From Streptomyces sp. R41 (GTDB taxonomy: Bacteria > Actinomycetota > Actinomycetes > Streptomycetales > Streptomycetaceae): a DNA stretch of 64,000 nt. Where the stretch lies: contig NZ_CP163443.1 of assembly GCF_041053055.1 (NCBI RefSeq), forward strand, positions 4,819,001 to 4,883,000, read 5' to 3'. The translations under genes and the position numbers were made by a program. Shown here piece by piece: positions 1 through 8,758 of the stretch. Under the pieces are notes generated by a model. The model was not told the DNA's origin and did no database searches. It saw only the letters and a program-made list of their open reading frames with translations. Every line of letters starts with the position of its first letter. The stretch's first letter is position 1.

Positions 1-650
1 GCGACCACCATGGCGAGGGCGAGCCCGTCGGCCTGGGGGAAGCGTCGGCCCGTACGCGCACTGAAGATGATGTACGCCGCCCACATGGCGCCGGCGCCCA
101 GGGCAAAGGCGACACCGGTGGGGTCGAGGCTGCTGAAGCCTCCGCCGCCGAGCAGGAAGACCCCGCAGAGGGCGAGGCCGGCCCAGATCAGGTTCACGGC
201 GCGGCGGGACGCGAGGACGGAGAGCGCGAGTGGGCCGAGCACTTCGAGCGTGACCGCGGGGCCGAGCGGGATGCGGGCGACCGCCTGATAGAAGAGGCCG
301 TTCATCGCGGCCATCGTCACGCCGAAGACGACGACCGTGCCCCAGTCGGCGCGCGAGTGCCCGCGCACCTTGGGGCGGCAGACCGCGAGCAGCACGATCG
401 CGGCCACCAGCAGCCGCAGCGTCACCACACCGAGTGCGCCGACCCGTGGCATCAAGGTCACCGCGAGGGCGCCGCCGAACTGCACGGAGATGCCTCCGGC
501 CAGGACCAGGCCCAAGGGTCCGAGGGAGCCCCGTCGGCGCGGACCGCCCGCCGTGGGCACGCCTGCCGTGGGCACGCCCGCCGTGGGCACGGATGCCGTC
601 GCGGGGGCGGCCGGGGCCGGGGAGGACGGGGCGGCGCTGGGGGTGTTCAC
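1..650 (-). CDS. EamA/DMT-superfamily transporter, 3' end outside window
   Basis: Only the first 216 or so codons are in the window; the reading frame runs off base 1. The translated part has a disordered Ala/Pro-rich N-terminus followed by hydrophobic helices with the small-residue pattern of EamA (RhtA-like) exporters of the drug/metabolite transporter superfamily, which export amino acids or other metabolites across the inner membrane. The GTG start at 650 is preceded by GGAAGG at a good distance and by an in-frame stop seven codons further up, so the start is well fixed. Residues 21-35 contain a three-fold repeat of the pentapeptide VPTAG, from a 15-bp tandem repeat. The substrate cannot be told from the sequence. 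Confidence 0.8.
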   Translation of the reverse strand, partial: MNTPSAAPSSPAPAAPATASVPTAGVPTAGVPTAGGPRRRGSLGPLGLVLAGGISVQFGGALAVTLMPRVGALGVVTLRLLVAAIVLLAVCRPKVRGHSRADWGTVVVFGVTMAAMNGLFYQAVARIPLGPAVTLEVLGPLALSVLASRRAVNLIWAGLALCGVFLLGGGGFSSLDPTGVAFALGAGAMWAAYIIFSARTGRRFPQADGLALAMVV

Positions 651-1055
651 GGGGCCTTCCAGGGAATCGGCTCAGGGTTCGTTCATCGTGGTGTACCTCT
701 CGGTCCAGGGTAATGGACTCCGTCAGGTGTGTGAAGCCGTTGCGCAACTGTCCTGGGGCGAGGAGAGGTCGGTGGGGACGTCAGGCACCGGTCCAGGGCG
801 CCTCGTCACAAAAGAGGGGGCGGCCGTCGGCCACCGCCGCAGGGCCGGGCACCACGAACCGCCACCTCCCGCAGCCCGCCCGCCGGGCCCTCAACCAGGC
901 CCAAGATCCCGTCACCGCACCCACCGAGCCCCACCCGCAAAGGTCACCCGTTCGGCCCAAGAGTCCCCCCTCCAGGAAGCGCCCCGGGCGCACACCACAG
1001 CAGGTGGATCGACCCCCGACCCACTCCCGCTCACCAGAACCCGGTACGACTCGGT
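651..1055. other. Non-coding spacer upstream of the EamA gene
   Basis: This stretch of about 400 bases separates the start of the EamA gene from the end of the FemX-like gene, both on the minus strand. No reading frame here has convincing protein character or a ribosome binding site. It should contain the EamA promoter and the 3' end of the upstream transcript. I see only short GC-rich palindromes and no recognisable operator. Confidence 0.5.
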
Positions 1056-2219
1056 TCAGCGGCGCGCCATGTACAGGTCCAGTGCCTTGTGCAGCAGGCG
1101 GTTGAGCGGGAAGTCCCACTCGCCGAGGTACTCCACGGCCTCGCCGCCCGCGCCCGCCTTGAAACGGAGCAGGCCCAGCAGGTGGTTGGACTCCTCCAGC
1201 GTGTCGGTGATGCCGCGGAAGTCGTAGACGGCGGCGCCGAGTTCGTGGGCGTCGGTCATCATGCGCCACTGGATGGCGTTGTTGGGCTGGACCTCGCGCT
1301 TGTGGCTGGTGGAGGCGCCGTAGGAGTACCAGACGTGGGTACCTACGGTGAGCATGGTGGCCGCCGCGAGGACGTCGCCGTCGTGGTGGGCGAGGTAGAG
1401 CCGCATGCGGTCGGGGTCCTCGGCCGTCAGCGCGGTCCACATGCGCTGGAAGTAGGACAGCGGGCGCGGGATGAAGCGGTCGCGTTCGGCCGTCTCGACA
1501 TACAGCTCGTAGAACGCGGGCAGGTCGTCGTGGCCGCCCCGCACCACCTTCACACCGGCCTTCTCGGCCTTCTTGATGTTGCGCCGCCACTGCTGGTTGA
1601 GCCCGCGCTGGATCTCCTCCAACGAGCGTCCGGCGAATGGCACTTGGAAGACGTACCGCGGCTGTCCCGCCGCGAAGCCGTCCTCGCCGCCCGGCTCGGT
1701 CCGCTGCCAGCCCGCGCGGCGCAGCCGGTCGGCGACTTCGACGGCGCCCGGCTCGTACGTCGTCGCCTCCACGTCCCCCAGCCGCCGCGCCGCCGGATCG
1801 GCGATCGCCGCCTTGACCGCGTCCGCGCTCCATCGGCGTACGACGACGGGCGGACCCATCTTCACCGAGAACGCGCCCCGCCCCTTGAGGTACGCCAGCA
1901 TCGGTTCGAGCCAGCGCTCGACGAGGTCCGGCGCGTGCCAGTCGATGACCGGTCCCTCGGGCAGATACGCGAGGTACCGCTTCACCTTCGGCAGCGGGCG
2001 CAGCAGCACCAGCCCGACGCCGACCAGTCGCCCGCCTCCGCCTCCGCCATGCCCATCGCCGCCATCGCCGTCGCCGTCGTCGAACCAACCCAGGCTCTCC
2101 GCCTGCCAGTCCGGCTTCACATCGCCCCACGACGGCACCTGCATGTGGCTGGCCGAGGACCGCGTCCTGACGAACGCCAGGTGTTCTTCACGGGTGATCG
2201 CCTGAAGGCGGAGGCTCAT
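1056..2219 (-). CDS. femX: FemAB-family peptidoglycan bridge aminoacyltransferase (FemX-like)
   Basis: A 387-residue cytoplasmic protein of the FemAB/FemX family, which transfers an amino acid (glycine in Streptomyces) from aminoacyl-tRNA to the stem peptide of lipid II to start the peptidoglycan cross-bridge. Family-like segments include the N-terminal SASHMQVPSWGDVK block, RSLEEIQRGLNQQWRRNIKK in the centre and the KREVQPNNAIQWRMM stretch near the C-terminus, in the usual order of the two GNAT-like halves. The ATG at 2219 is chosen over a GTG six bases upstream because GAGGAG sits eight bases before the ATG but only two before the GTG. A Gly/Asp run (about residues 49-64) interrupts the N-terminal lobe and is not typical of the family. 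In S. coelicolor a member of this family (VanK/FemX type) is linked to glycopeptide resistance; nothing here points to a van cluster. Confidence 0.85.
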   Translation of the reverse strand: MSLRLQAITREEHLAFVRTRSSASHMQVPSWGDVKPDWQAESLGWFDDGDGDGGDGHGGGGGGRLVGVGLVLLRPLPKVKRYLAYLPEGPVIDWHAPDLVERWLEPMLAYLKGRGAFSVKMGPPVVVRRWSADAVKAAIADPAARRLGDVEATTYEPGAVEVADRLRRAGWQRTEPGGEDGFAAGQPRYVFQVPFAGRSLEEIQRGLNQQWRRNIKKAEKAGVKVVRGGHDDLPAFYELYVETAERDRFIPRPLSYFQRMWTALTAEDPDRMRLYLAHHDGDVLAAATMLTVGTHVWYSYGASTSHKREVQPNNAIQWRMMTDAHELGAAVYDFRGITDTLEESNHLLGLLRFKAGAGGEAVEYLGEWDFPLNRLLHKALDLYMARR

Positions 2220-2261
2220 GCGCACTGCTCCTCGGGGTCCTGAGGGTTCTGGGATCTGGGT

Positions 2262-2330
2262 CTGGGGTCCGGGGGTCCGGGGTCCGGGGGCCCTTGGGCC
2301 CTGGGGCCCTGGGGTCCCCGGCTGGCTGGA
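2262..2330. repeat. G-rich low-complexity spacer repeats
   Basis: The spacer between the FemX-like and dehydrogenase genes is built from short iterations of GGTCCGGGG and GGGCCCT. The copies are imperfect, 8-10 bases long and all on one strand. They could form GC hairpins in the transcript, but there is no clear single stem and no T-run. Confidence 0.5.
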
Positions 2331-2343
2331 TCTGCCAGCGTAC

Positions 2344-5322
2344 TTACGGGCGTCCCTCCGTCAGCGCCTGCGCCAGTACCTCCGCGAGGTGTCGCCCCCT
2401 CCGCCCGGCCAACTGCTCCAGCTGGGTGCGGCAGGAGAAGCCGTCCGCCAGGATCACCGTGTCGTCGGCGGCCGCGCGGACCGCTGGGAGCAGTTGCTCC
2501 TCCGCGCAGGCCGTCGACACCTCGTAGTGGCCCTTCTCGAAGCCGAAGTTGCCCGCGAGGCCGCAGCAGCCGCCCGCGAGGGTGCCGGTCAGGCCCGCCG
2601 CCTCGCGCAGCCGGCGGTCGGCGGCGTCGCCGAGAACCGCGTGCTGGTGGCAGTGGGTCTGACCGACGGCCGGGCGGTCCAGGCGGGGCGGGGTCCAGTG
2701 CGGGGCATGGCGTTCCAGCGCCTCGGCGAACGTCAGCACCGCCGCCGCCAGACGCGCCGCGCGGGGGTCGTCGTGCAGCAGTTCCGGGAGGTCGGTGCGA
2801 AGGGCGGCGGCGCAGCTCGGTTCCAGTACGACGACCGAGATGCCGTCCATCTCCAGGTAGGGCTCCATCAGGTCGAGCGTGCGGCGCAGCCCGGCGCGGG
2901 CGCGGTCGAGCTGGCCGGTCGACACGTACGTCAGGCCGCAGCAGACGCGTTGGCGGCGCCGCAGAAGCACGTTGAGGCCGAGGGAGCCGACGGAGCCCGA
3001 CCGGCCGTCCCCGATCGGCCCGAAACCCATAAGTGTCGTGGGCGGCAGCAACACCGTGAGCCCGGCCGCCTCGAGGACCCGTACGGCCGCCCTGCCGACG
3101 GACGGTGAGAGGTACTCGGTGAAGGTGTCGGGCCACACCACTACGGTGTCCCCTGCGAACCCCGGGAACGCGTCCCGTTCCCCGCGCCGAGCGTCCCGGA
3201 CGAACGCCCGCACCCGGTCCCTGTACCTCCGCGACCACCATCGGCTGAACGTCTCCCGCGCCACCCGCGGAATCTCCCGCTCGGGCGCGATCCCGCCCAG
3301 CCGCTTGGCCACGGCGGCCAACGGCCGTACCGACGCAAGAAAGTTGACCAGCCGGGCCGAGTGCGTCCGGGTCACCGCCGCCAGCCAGACCGGCAGCCAC
3401 CCCATCGCGTAGTGCGCGGCCGGGCGCCGTCGCCCCTCGTAGTGGTGGTGGAGGAACTCCGCCTTGTACGTGGCCATGTCGACGCCGACCGGGCAGTCCG
3501 ACTTGCACCCCTTGCAGGAGAGGCACAGGTCCAGCGCGTCACGGACCTCGGTGGAGCGCCAGCCGTCCGTCACGACCTCACCCGCGAGCATCTCGTGCAG
3601 CAGCCGCGCCCGCCCGCGCGTGGAGTGCTCCTCCTCGCCGGTCACCCGGAAGGAAGGGCACATGACACCCGCGCCCGCCGCCACGGGAGCACGGCACTTG
3701 GCGACCCCCACACATCTGCGCACCGCCGCCGAGAAGTCCCCGCCGTCCGCCGGATATCCGAACACCACGTCCACCGGCTTCCGCGGCAGCACCGCGAACC
3801 GCAGGTTCTCGTCCAGCCGGTGCGGTCGTACGAGCATCCCGGGGTTGAGCAGGTCGTCCGGGTCCCAGATGCCCTTGGCCCGCTCGAAGAGGCCCACCAT
3901 CTCGGCGCCGTACATCGTGGGCAGCAGCTCCGCGCGCGCCTGCCCGTCCCCGTGCTCGCCGGACAGGGAGCCGCCGTGGGACACGACGAGTGCCGCGAGC
4001 TCCTCGGAGAAGCGCCGGAAGCGGGCCACGCCTTCGGGGCTCATCAGGTCGAAGTCGATGCGCACGTGGATGCAGCCGTCGCCGAAGTGCCCGTACGGAG
4101 TGCCGCGCAGGCCGTGGGCGGACAGCAGGCCTCTGAAGTCCCGGAGATACGCGCCCAGCCGGGCGGGGGGCACCGCGCAGTCCTCCCAGCCGGGCCAGGC
4201 CTCGCTGCCGTCCGGCATCCGGGTCGCCGTACCGCTCGCGTCCTCCCGGATGCGCCACAGGGCGCGCTGTCCGGCCGGGTCGGTGACCACGAGGGCGTCC
4301 GTCACGTCCGCCGCTCGCACGATCGTGTCCGCACGCGCGCGTGCCTCCGCCTGCGACGCGCCGCCCGTCTCCACGAACAGCCAGGCCCCGCCCCGCGGCA
4401 GCCCGGCGCCGGCCGGCACGAGATCCGCGGCCATCCCCTCCACCGTGAGTGGCCGGTGCGGCAGCAGCCCCGCGGCCGCCTCCGCCGCCGCGCTCTCGTC
4501 CGGATACGCCAGCACGGCCAGCGCCCGCGCGCGCGGCGCCTCCACCAGTCGTACGACCGCCTCGGTCAGCACCCCCCAGGTGCCCTCGGAGCCGCAGAAG
4601 GCGCGGGCGACGTCCGCGCCCTTCTCGGGGAGGAGGGCATCCAGCGCGTACCCGGAAATACGGCGCGGGAGGTCCGGGAAGCCGGTGCGCAGACGCGCCA
4701 ACTCGCCCTCCACCAGGGCCCGGAGGCCATCGGGGGCACCCGCCCAGTCCCGTCCGAGGCCCACGGAGACCCCTTGCCCGGTGATCACGGACAGCTCCCG
4801 CACGCTGTCCGCCGTCGTGCCCCAGGCCACCGAGTGGGAGCCGCACGAGTTGTTGCCGATCATCCCGCCGAGGGTGCAGCGGCTGTGGGTCGAGGGGTCG
4901 GGGCCGAAGCGCAGGCCGTGCGGGGCCGCGGCGTCCTGGATGCGGTCCAGTACGACACCGGGCTGGACCACGGCCGTACGGGCCTCCGGGTCGAGCGACA
5001 CGATCCGGTTCATGTGGCGTGTGAAGTCCAGGACGATGCCCGTGCCCGTGGCCTGCCCGGCGATCGACGTGCCGCCGCCGCGCGGCACCACCGGCACGCC
5101 GTGCGCGCGGCACACGGTGAGGGCCGCCGCCACGTCGTCGGCGTCGCGCGGGGAGACCACGCCGAGCGGGACGCGCCGATAGTTGGACGCGTCCATGGTG
5201 GTCAGCGCCCGCGCGGTCGCGTCGAAGGCGACCTCGCCGCGCACCGCCTTCTCCAGCCCGGTCCGCAGACCCGCGAGATCGGCCGCCGGCGCCGGTGTGC
5301 CCTGCTCCCCTAGATCCGTCAT
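2344..5322 (-). CDS. FAD-linked and 4Fe-4S 2-hydroxyacid dehydrogenase (D-lactate dehydrogenase/YdiJ-like)
   Basis: About 992 residues. The N-terminal half is an FAD-binding PCMH domain (VPRGGGTSIAGQ near residues 75-90) with a C-terminal FAD-oxidase cap. Two ferredoxin-like clusters follow: CVGVAKCR...MCPS near 536 and LSCKGCKSDCPVGVD near 597. Two CCG-type motifs, VCCGLTYV near 794 and GCCGLAGNFGFEKG near 920, end the protein. This order is that of the fused D-lactate or D-2-hydroxyglutarate dehydrogenases that pass electrons to the respiratory chain; the exact acid is not decided. The ATG at 5322 is preferred to a start 111 bases upstream because the extra residues are unlike the family and run through an 11-bp repeat block. 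It is divergent from the conservon. Confidence 0.85.
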   Translation of the reverse strand: MTDLGEQGTPAPAADLAGLRTGLEKAVRGEVAFDATARALTTMDASNYRRVPLGVVSPRDADDVAAALTVCRAHGVPVVPRGGGTSIAGQATGTGIVLDFTRHMNRIVSLDPEARTAVVQPGVVLDRIQDAAAPHGLRFGPDPSTHSRCTLGGMIGNNSCGSHSVAWGTTADSVRELSVITGQGVSVGLGRDWAGAPDGLRALVEGELARLRTGFPDLPRRISGYALDALLPEKGADVARAFCGSEGTWGVLTEAVVRLVEAPRARALAVLAYPDESAAAEAAAGLLPHRPLTVEGMAADLVPAGAGLPRGGAWLFVETGGASQAEARARADTIVRAADVTDALVVTDPAGQRALWRIREDASGTATRMPDGSEAWPGWEDCAVPPARLGAYLRDFRGLLSAHGLRGTPYGHFGDGCIHVRIDFDLMSPEGVARFRRFSEELAALVVSHGGSLSGEHGDGQARAELLPTMYGAEMVGLFERAKGIWDPDDLLNPGMLVRPHRLDENLRFAVLPRKPVDVVFGYPADGGDFSAAVRRCVGVAKCRAPVAAGAGVMCPSFRVTGEEEHSTRGRARLLHEMLAGEVVTDGWRSTEVRDALDLCLSCKGCKSDCPVGVDMATYKAEFLHHHYEGRRRPAAHYAMGWLPVWLAAVTRTHSARLVNFLASVRPLAAVAKRLGGIAPEREIPRVARETFSRWWSRRYRDRVRAFVRDARRGERDAFPGFAGDTVVVWPDTFTEYLSPSVGRAAVRVLEAAGLTVLLPPTTLMGFGPIGDGRSGSVGSLGLNVLLRRRQRVCCGLTYVSTGQLDRARAGLRRTLDLMEPYLEMDGISVVVLEPSCAAALRTDLPELLHDDPRAARLAAAVLTFAEALERHAPHWTPPRLDRPAVGQTHCHQHAVLGDAADRRLREAAGLTGTLAGGCCGLAGNFGFEKGHYEVSTACAEEQLLPAVRAAADDTVILADGFSCRTQLEQLAGRRGRHLAEVLAQALTEGRP

Positions 5323-5372
5323 ACCCCCAGGATGCCGCCGGGCACTGACAGTGACGGTCAGCCGCGCACCCC

Positions 5373-5431
5373 GAATCGCGGACGGATCGCGGACGGATCC
5401 CGGACAGATCGCGGCTCGATCACGGTCGATC
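5373..5431. repeat. 11-bp phased repeats between divergent genes
   Basis: Five to six imperfect copies of an 11-base unit close to GGATCGCGGAC lie head to tail between the dehydrogenase and the conservon. The period is about one helical turn, so all copies face the same side of the DNA, as for an array of regulator half-sites. No protein is known to me for this motif. Confidence 0.6.
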
Positions 5432-5476
5432 ATGCAACCGCTTCCAAAACCTTCCCAATTGGATCACGAACTCCCA

Positions 5477-5482
5477 TATAGT
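5477..5482 (+). promoter_or_regulatory. Possible -10 element of the conservon operon
   Basis: TATAGT is the best -10-like hexamer in the divergent spacer and lies about 110 bases before the start of cvnA. A CAATTG palindrome and TTGGAT lie just upstream, but none is at the ideal 17-18 base spacing for a -35 box. The promoter assignment is tentative. Confidence 0.35.
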
Positions 5483-5591
5483 GACGGCGAGTTGAGCATC
5501 AGGTGTCGCTTCTCGCTCACGACACGCCCGAGGAAACGCCCGACAACACGACCGAGGAACGTTCTCCCCCCAGAACACGACCGAGGACCGA

Positions 5592-7343
5592 TTGATGACC
5601 GCGCCCCTCCCCTCCGGCGAACGACCCACCCTCCGCGCCGTCGCGCCCGCTCCCCTGATCGCCGCCGTCCCGGCCGCGCTCGCGGTGGTCGGCGCGGTCG
5701 CCCTGGCGCCCGACTCGGTGCGCGCTCCCCTCGCCTGGGGCGCGGGCGCGGCCGCGGTGCTGCTGTGCGCGGCCGTCGCGGTGGCCGCCCGCGCCGTACA
5801 GACGGCGAAGCTGGTACGCCGCCGACTCGACACCGTGACCCAGGACGCCGGACGGCTGCTGCAGGAACGGGCCCGGCTGGCCGATGAGTTCAATCAGGAG
5901 CGGGCCCGGCTGGCCGACGACTCCGCGCGCGAGCGGGCCCGCCTGGCCGAGGCGGCGGCCCAGGAACGCGTGCGTCTGACCGAGGCGGCGGCACAGGAAC
6001 GCGCCCGTCTCACTGAGGAGTTCGCGGCAGAGCGGCAGCACCTCACCGGCGAACGCGCCCGTCTCGCCGAGGAGAACGCCCGGCTGACCGAGCGCGCCCG
6101 GCATTCCACGAGCCAGCGCGCCGCCGCGGTCTCGGCGACCGCCAACGCGGCGGGCCGCATGCAGGCGCTGGCCACCGGCATGCTCGCCGACCTGCGCGCC
6201 ATGGAGGAGCGGCACTCCGACGAGGAGGTCCTCGCCGACCTCCTCCACCTCGACCACCGCACCGCGCAGGCGGGCCGCCTCGCCGACTCCGTCGCCGTCC
6301 TCACGGGCGCCCGGTCGGGCCGCCGCTGGGCACGCCCCATCGTCATGGAGTCGATCCTGCGCGGCGCGATGGGCCGCATCGGCGGCTACCAGCGCGTGCG
6401 CGTGCACTCCGCCAGCGAGGCCGCCGTCGCCGGACACGCCGCCGAGGGCGTGATGCACGCGCTCGCCGAACTCCTCGACAACGCCGCGAACTTCTCGCCG
6501 CCAACGGCCGAAGTGCATGTGTACGTCGAAGAGGTCCCGGCCGGTGTCATCGTCTCCGTCGAGGACAGCGGGCTCGTCATGGGCGACGTCCAGCTGCGCC
6601 GCGCCGAGCGCGCCGTCTCCGCGGACGCCGAGAACACAGCGGAGCTCGGCGGGCTCACGGGCACCCGGCTGGGCCTCGCGGTGGTCGGCCGGCTCGCCCG
6701 CAAACACGGGCTGAAGGTGTCCTTCCGGCCCTCCGCGCGCGGCGGCACGGGCGTCCTGGTGCTCATCCCCCAGGACATCCTCACGCCCTCGACCACGCCG
6801 CTGCCGTCCGCACCGCTGCCCGCGGAGCCCGAGCCGGCCGCGATCCCGGTGCCGGCCACCGAGGTGTCGTACGCCGCCGGCCGTGCGGTGGGCGACCTCG
6901 ACCCGGACCCGGTCCCCACCCACGACTCGCCCCGGCACGAGCCGCTCCCGCCGTCCACGGGCGGCCTCCCCAAGCGCCGCCGCGGCCGCACCCTCGCGCA
7001 CGCCGAGCGCAGCCGAGCGCACGCGGCGCAGCCGCCCCGGACCGATCCGGAGCCCCGTACCGCCGACGACTCCACGGCAAGCGCCGCGGCCCGCTTCAAC
7101 AGCTTCCGCGAGGCGGTACGCGCCACGGCACCCGCGCCGGGCCCCGAGGACGCCGTACGGGACTCAGAAGACGTACGGATCGAGGCAGACGTACGGACAG
7201 ACGCGGACGCCCGTACGGACGCAGGCGTACGGACCGACGAAGCCGTAGAGGCCACAGCCCCCGCCACCCCCTCGAACTCGAACTCGCACGCCCACCCGCA
7301 GCCGCAGCCGCACTCGCACCCGGAAGGCGACACCACTTCATGA
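5592..7343 (+). CDS. cvnA: Conservon sensor-like ATPase (CvnA type)
   Basis: A 583-residue membrane protein. Two hydrophobic segments lie at about residues 15-35 and 45-65. A long coiled coil of about six 11-residue repeats of the type ERARLAEAAAQ follows (about 95-185), then a dimer-like helical region and a GHKL ATPase domain (ELLDNAANFS N-box, VEDSG, TRLGLAVVGRL). The C-terminal 200 residues are disordered and repetitive (VRTDAD-like). This is the architecture of the CvnA proteins, which are thought to act as a membrane receptor complex with CvnB-D. The phospho-acceptor histidine is not obvious. The start may be TTG or the ATG in the next codon. The stop overlaps the next start as ATGA. 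Confidence 0.9.
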   Translation: MMTAPLPSGERPTLRAVAPAPLIAAVPAALAVVGAVALAPDSVRAPLAWGAGAAAVLLCAAVAVAARAVQTAKLVRRRLDTVTQDAGRLLQERARLADEFNQERARLADDSARERARLAEAAAQERVRLTEAAAQERARLTEEFAAERQHLTGERARLAEENARLTERARHSTSQRAAAVSATANAAGRMQALATGMLADLRAMEERHSDEEVLADLLHLDHRTAQAGRLADSVAVLTGARSGRRWARPIVMESILRGAMGRIGGYQRVRVHSASEAAVAGHAAEGVMHALAELLDNAANFSPPTAEVHVYVEEVPAGVIVSVEDSGLVMGDVQLRRAERAVSADAENTAELGGLTGTRLGLAVVGRLARKHGLKVSFRPSARGGTGVLVLIPQDILTPSTTPLPSAPLPAEPEPAAIPVPATEVSYAAGRAVGDLDPDPVPTHDSPRHEPLPPSTGGLPKRRRGRTLAHAERSRAHAAQPPRTDPEPRTADDSTASAAARFNSFREAVRATAPAPGPEDAVRDSEDVRIEADVRTDADARTDAGVRTDEAVEATAPATPSNSNSHAHPQPQPHSHPEGDTTS

Positions 7344-7747
7344 CCGGCACGACCACCGCCGACGAGAAGCTCACCTGGCTCATCGAGGGCCTGCTTGAGC
7401 GCACCCCGGGCGCCCGGCACGCGCTCGTGCTCTCCCGCGACGGCCTGAAGCTGTGCCGCACCCCGGAGCTGTCGGTCGACGAGGCCGACCAGCTCGCCGC
7501 GATCGCCGCCGGCATCCAGTCGCTGTCGCACGGCGCGTCCGTGGAGTTCGGCGACGGCAGTGGTGGAGTGCGCTCGGCCATGGCCGAGTTCTACGGAGGG
7601 GTCCTGTTCATCGTGGAGGCTGGCGACGGAGCGCACCTGGCCGTGGTCACCGCCGAGGACGCGGACGCCGGTCTGGTCGGGCACAACATGAGCGAACTCG
7701 TGGAGCAACTCGGCGAACACCTGATCGCGCAGCCCCGTACGTCATGA
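7340..7747 (+). CDS. cvnB: Roadblock/LC7-domain protein (CvnB type)
   Basis: A 135-residue protein made of a single roadblock/LC7 fold. The start DEKLTWLIEGLLERTPGARHA and the later LVLSRDGL and VEAGDGAHLAVVT strands are characteristic. In the cvn9 system of S. coelicolor the B protein associates with CvnA and CvnD; it probably acts as an adaptor or GTPase regulator. It overlaps cvnA by four bases (ATGA) and is itself overlapped by cvnC in the same way, which shows translational coupling. Confidence 0.92.
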   Translation: MTGTTTADEKLTWLIEGLLERTPGARHALVLSRDGLKLCRTPELSVDEADQLAAIAAGIQSLSHGASVEFGDGSGGVRSAMAEFYGGVLFIVEAGDGAHLAVVTAEDADAGLVGHNMSELVEQLGEHLIAQPRTS

Positions 7748-8091
7748 GCCGCCCGGGCAGGGACGACGCGCCCGACCGGCTGTACACCCTCACGGGAGGG
7801 CGCAGCCGGTCCGCGTCCGGCACCCCCTTCGACCTGGTGACGCTGGTGGTCGCGGAGTGCGATCCGGTGGTGGGCATGCAGTCGGAGCACGCCGCGATCC
7901 TGCGACTCGCCCAGCGGCCCACGGCGGTCGTCGAGATCGCGGCAGAGCTGCGGCTGCCGGTGAGTATCACGAAGATCCTTATCTCCGACCTCCTCGCCGC
8001 GGGCCGCGTCAGCGCCCGCCACCCGCACGCCGCCGCTCTCCCCGATCCCGACATCCTGGAGCAGGTGCTCGTTGGACTCCGCAACCTCTGA
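7744..8091 (+). CDS. cvnC: DUF742 protein (CvnC type)
   Basis: A 115-residue protein with the DUF742 signature: the N-terminal RLYTLTGGRSR motif, the FDLVTLV segment and a winged-helix-like body ending in LISDLLAAGRV. DUF742 proteins are the third member of conservons and are thought to bridge the roadblock protein and the GTPase. Coupled to cvnB by ATGA. Its last codons lie inside the start of cvnD and inside the first copy of a 21-bp duplication. Confidence 0.92.
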   Translation: MSRPGRDDAPDRLYTLTGGRSRSASGTPFDLVTLVVAECDPVVGMQSEHAAILRLAQRPTAVVEIAAELRLPVSITKILISDLLAAGRVSARHPHAAALPDPDILEQVLVGLRNL

Positions 8092-8758
8092 CGCTCGTAC
8101 GTCAACCTCTGACGCTCGTACGTCCACGGGTGCCCCCGGCGCCCGTACGCCCCTGGCGGCATCGGCCGACAACGGCCTCAAGATCGTGGTCGTCGGCGGC
8201 TTCGGCGTCGGCAAGACGACCCTGGTCCGCTCCGTGAGCGAGATACGTCCCCTCAACACCGAGGAGACGATGACGCAGGCCGGCGCGACCGTCGACGACA
8301 TCAGCGAGGTGCGCGGCAAGTCCGCGACCACCGTCGCCTTCGACTTCGGCCGCATCACGCTGGACGCCCGCAATGTGCTGTACCTCTTCGGAGCGCCGGG
8401 GCAGGAGCGCTTCTGGCTCCTCTGGGACCGGCTGTTCTCCGGCACGCTCGGCGCGGTCGTCCTCGTCGACACCCGCCGTATCGACGACTCCTGGTACGCG
8501 ATCGACCGCCTGGAGCACGTCGGCACGCCGTTCATCGTGGCCTGCAACGACTTCGGCGGCCCCCCGCACCCGCCCAGCCGGATCCGCGAGGCCCTCGCCC
8601 TCGACCCGCGCGTCCCGCTGCTCGACTGCGACGCCCGCTCACGGGAGTCCGGCAAGCGGGTGCTGATCACGCTCGTCGAGCACCTCAAGTCTCTGTGCAC
8701 CCCTCACGGCGCCGCGACCGCGCACGGCGCCATACGATCACCGGAGTTGGCGCTGTGA
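8072..8758 (+). CDS. cvnD: Conservon small GTPase (CvnD type)
   Basis: A 228-residue Ras-like GTPase with the P-loop GGFGVGKTT (near residue 43), a switch region around EETMTQAG, and G3 as GAPGQERFW. The G4 position reads ACNDFGG instead of a standard NKxD, as is usual in this divergent family. The TTG start inside cvnC gives the family-typical N-terminus MDSATSD. In conservons this GTPase is the output switch of the CvnA-C complex. Its stop overlaps the next GTG start (GTGA), tying it to the P450 gene. Confidence 0.9.
   Translation: MDSATSDARTSTSDARTSTGAPGARTPLAASADNGLKIVVVGGFGVGKTTLVRSVSEIRPLNTEETMTQAGATVDDISEVRGKSATTVAFDFGRITLDARNVLYLFGAPGQERFWLLWDRLFSGTLGAVVLVDTRRIDDSWYAIDRLEHVGTPFIVACNDFGGPPHPPSRIREALALDPRVPLLDCDARSRESGKRVLITLVEHLKSLCTPHGAATAHGAIRSPELAL
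8083..8124 (+). repeat. Perfect 21-bp tandem duplication across the cvnC/cvnD overlap
   Basis: Bases 8083-8103 are repeated exactly at 8104-8124. The first copy holds the cvnC stop codon. Both copies are read in the cvnD frame and add a second SDARTST to its N-terminus. The duplication keeps both reading frames intact, since 21 is a multiple of three. Confidence 0.9.

Noticed and set aside
781..2130. Long Arg-rich frames opposite and beside the FemX-like gene
   Set aside because: High GC content opens spurious frames on both strands; these lack any protein signature and overlap a clear gene.
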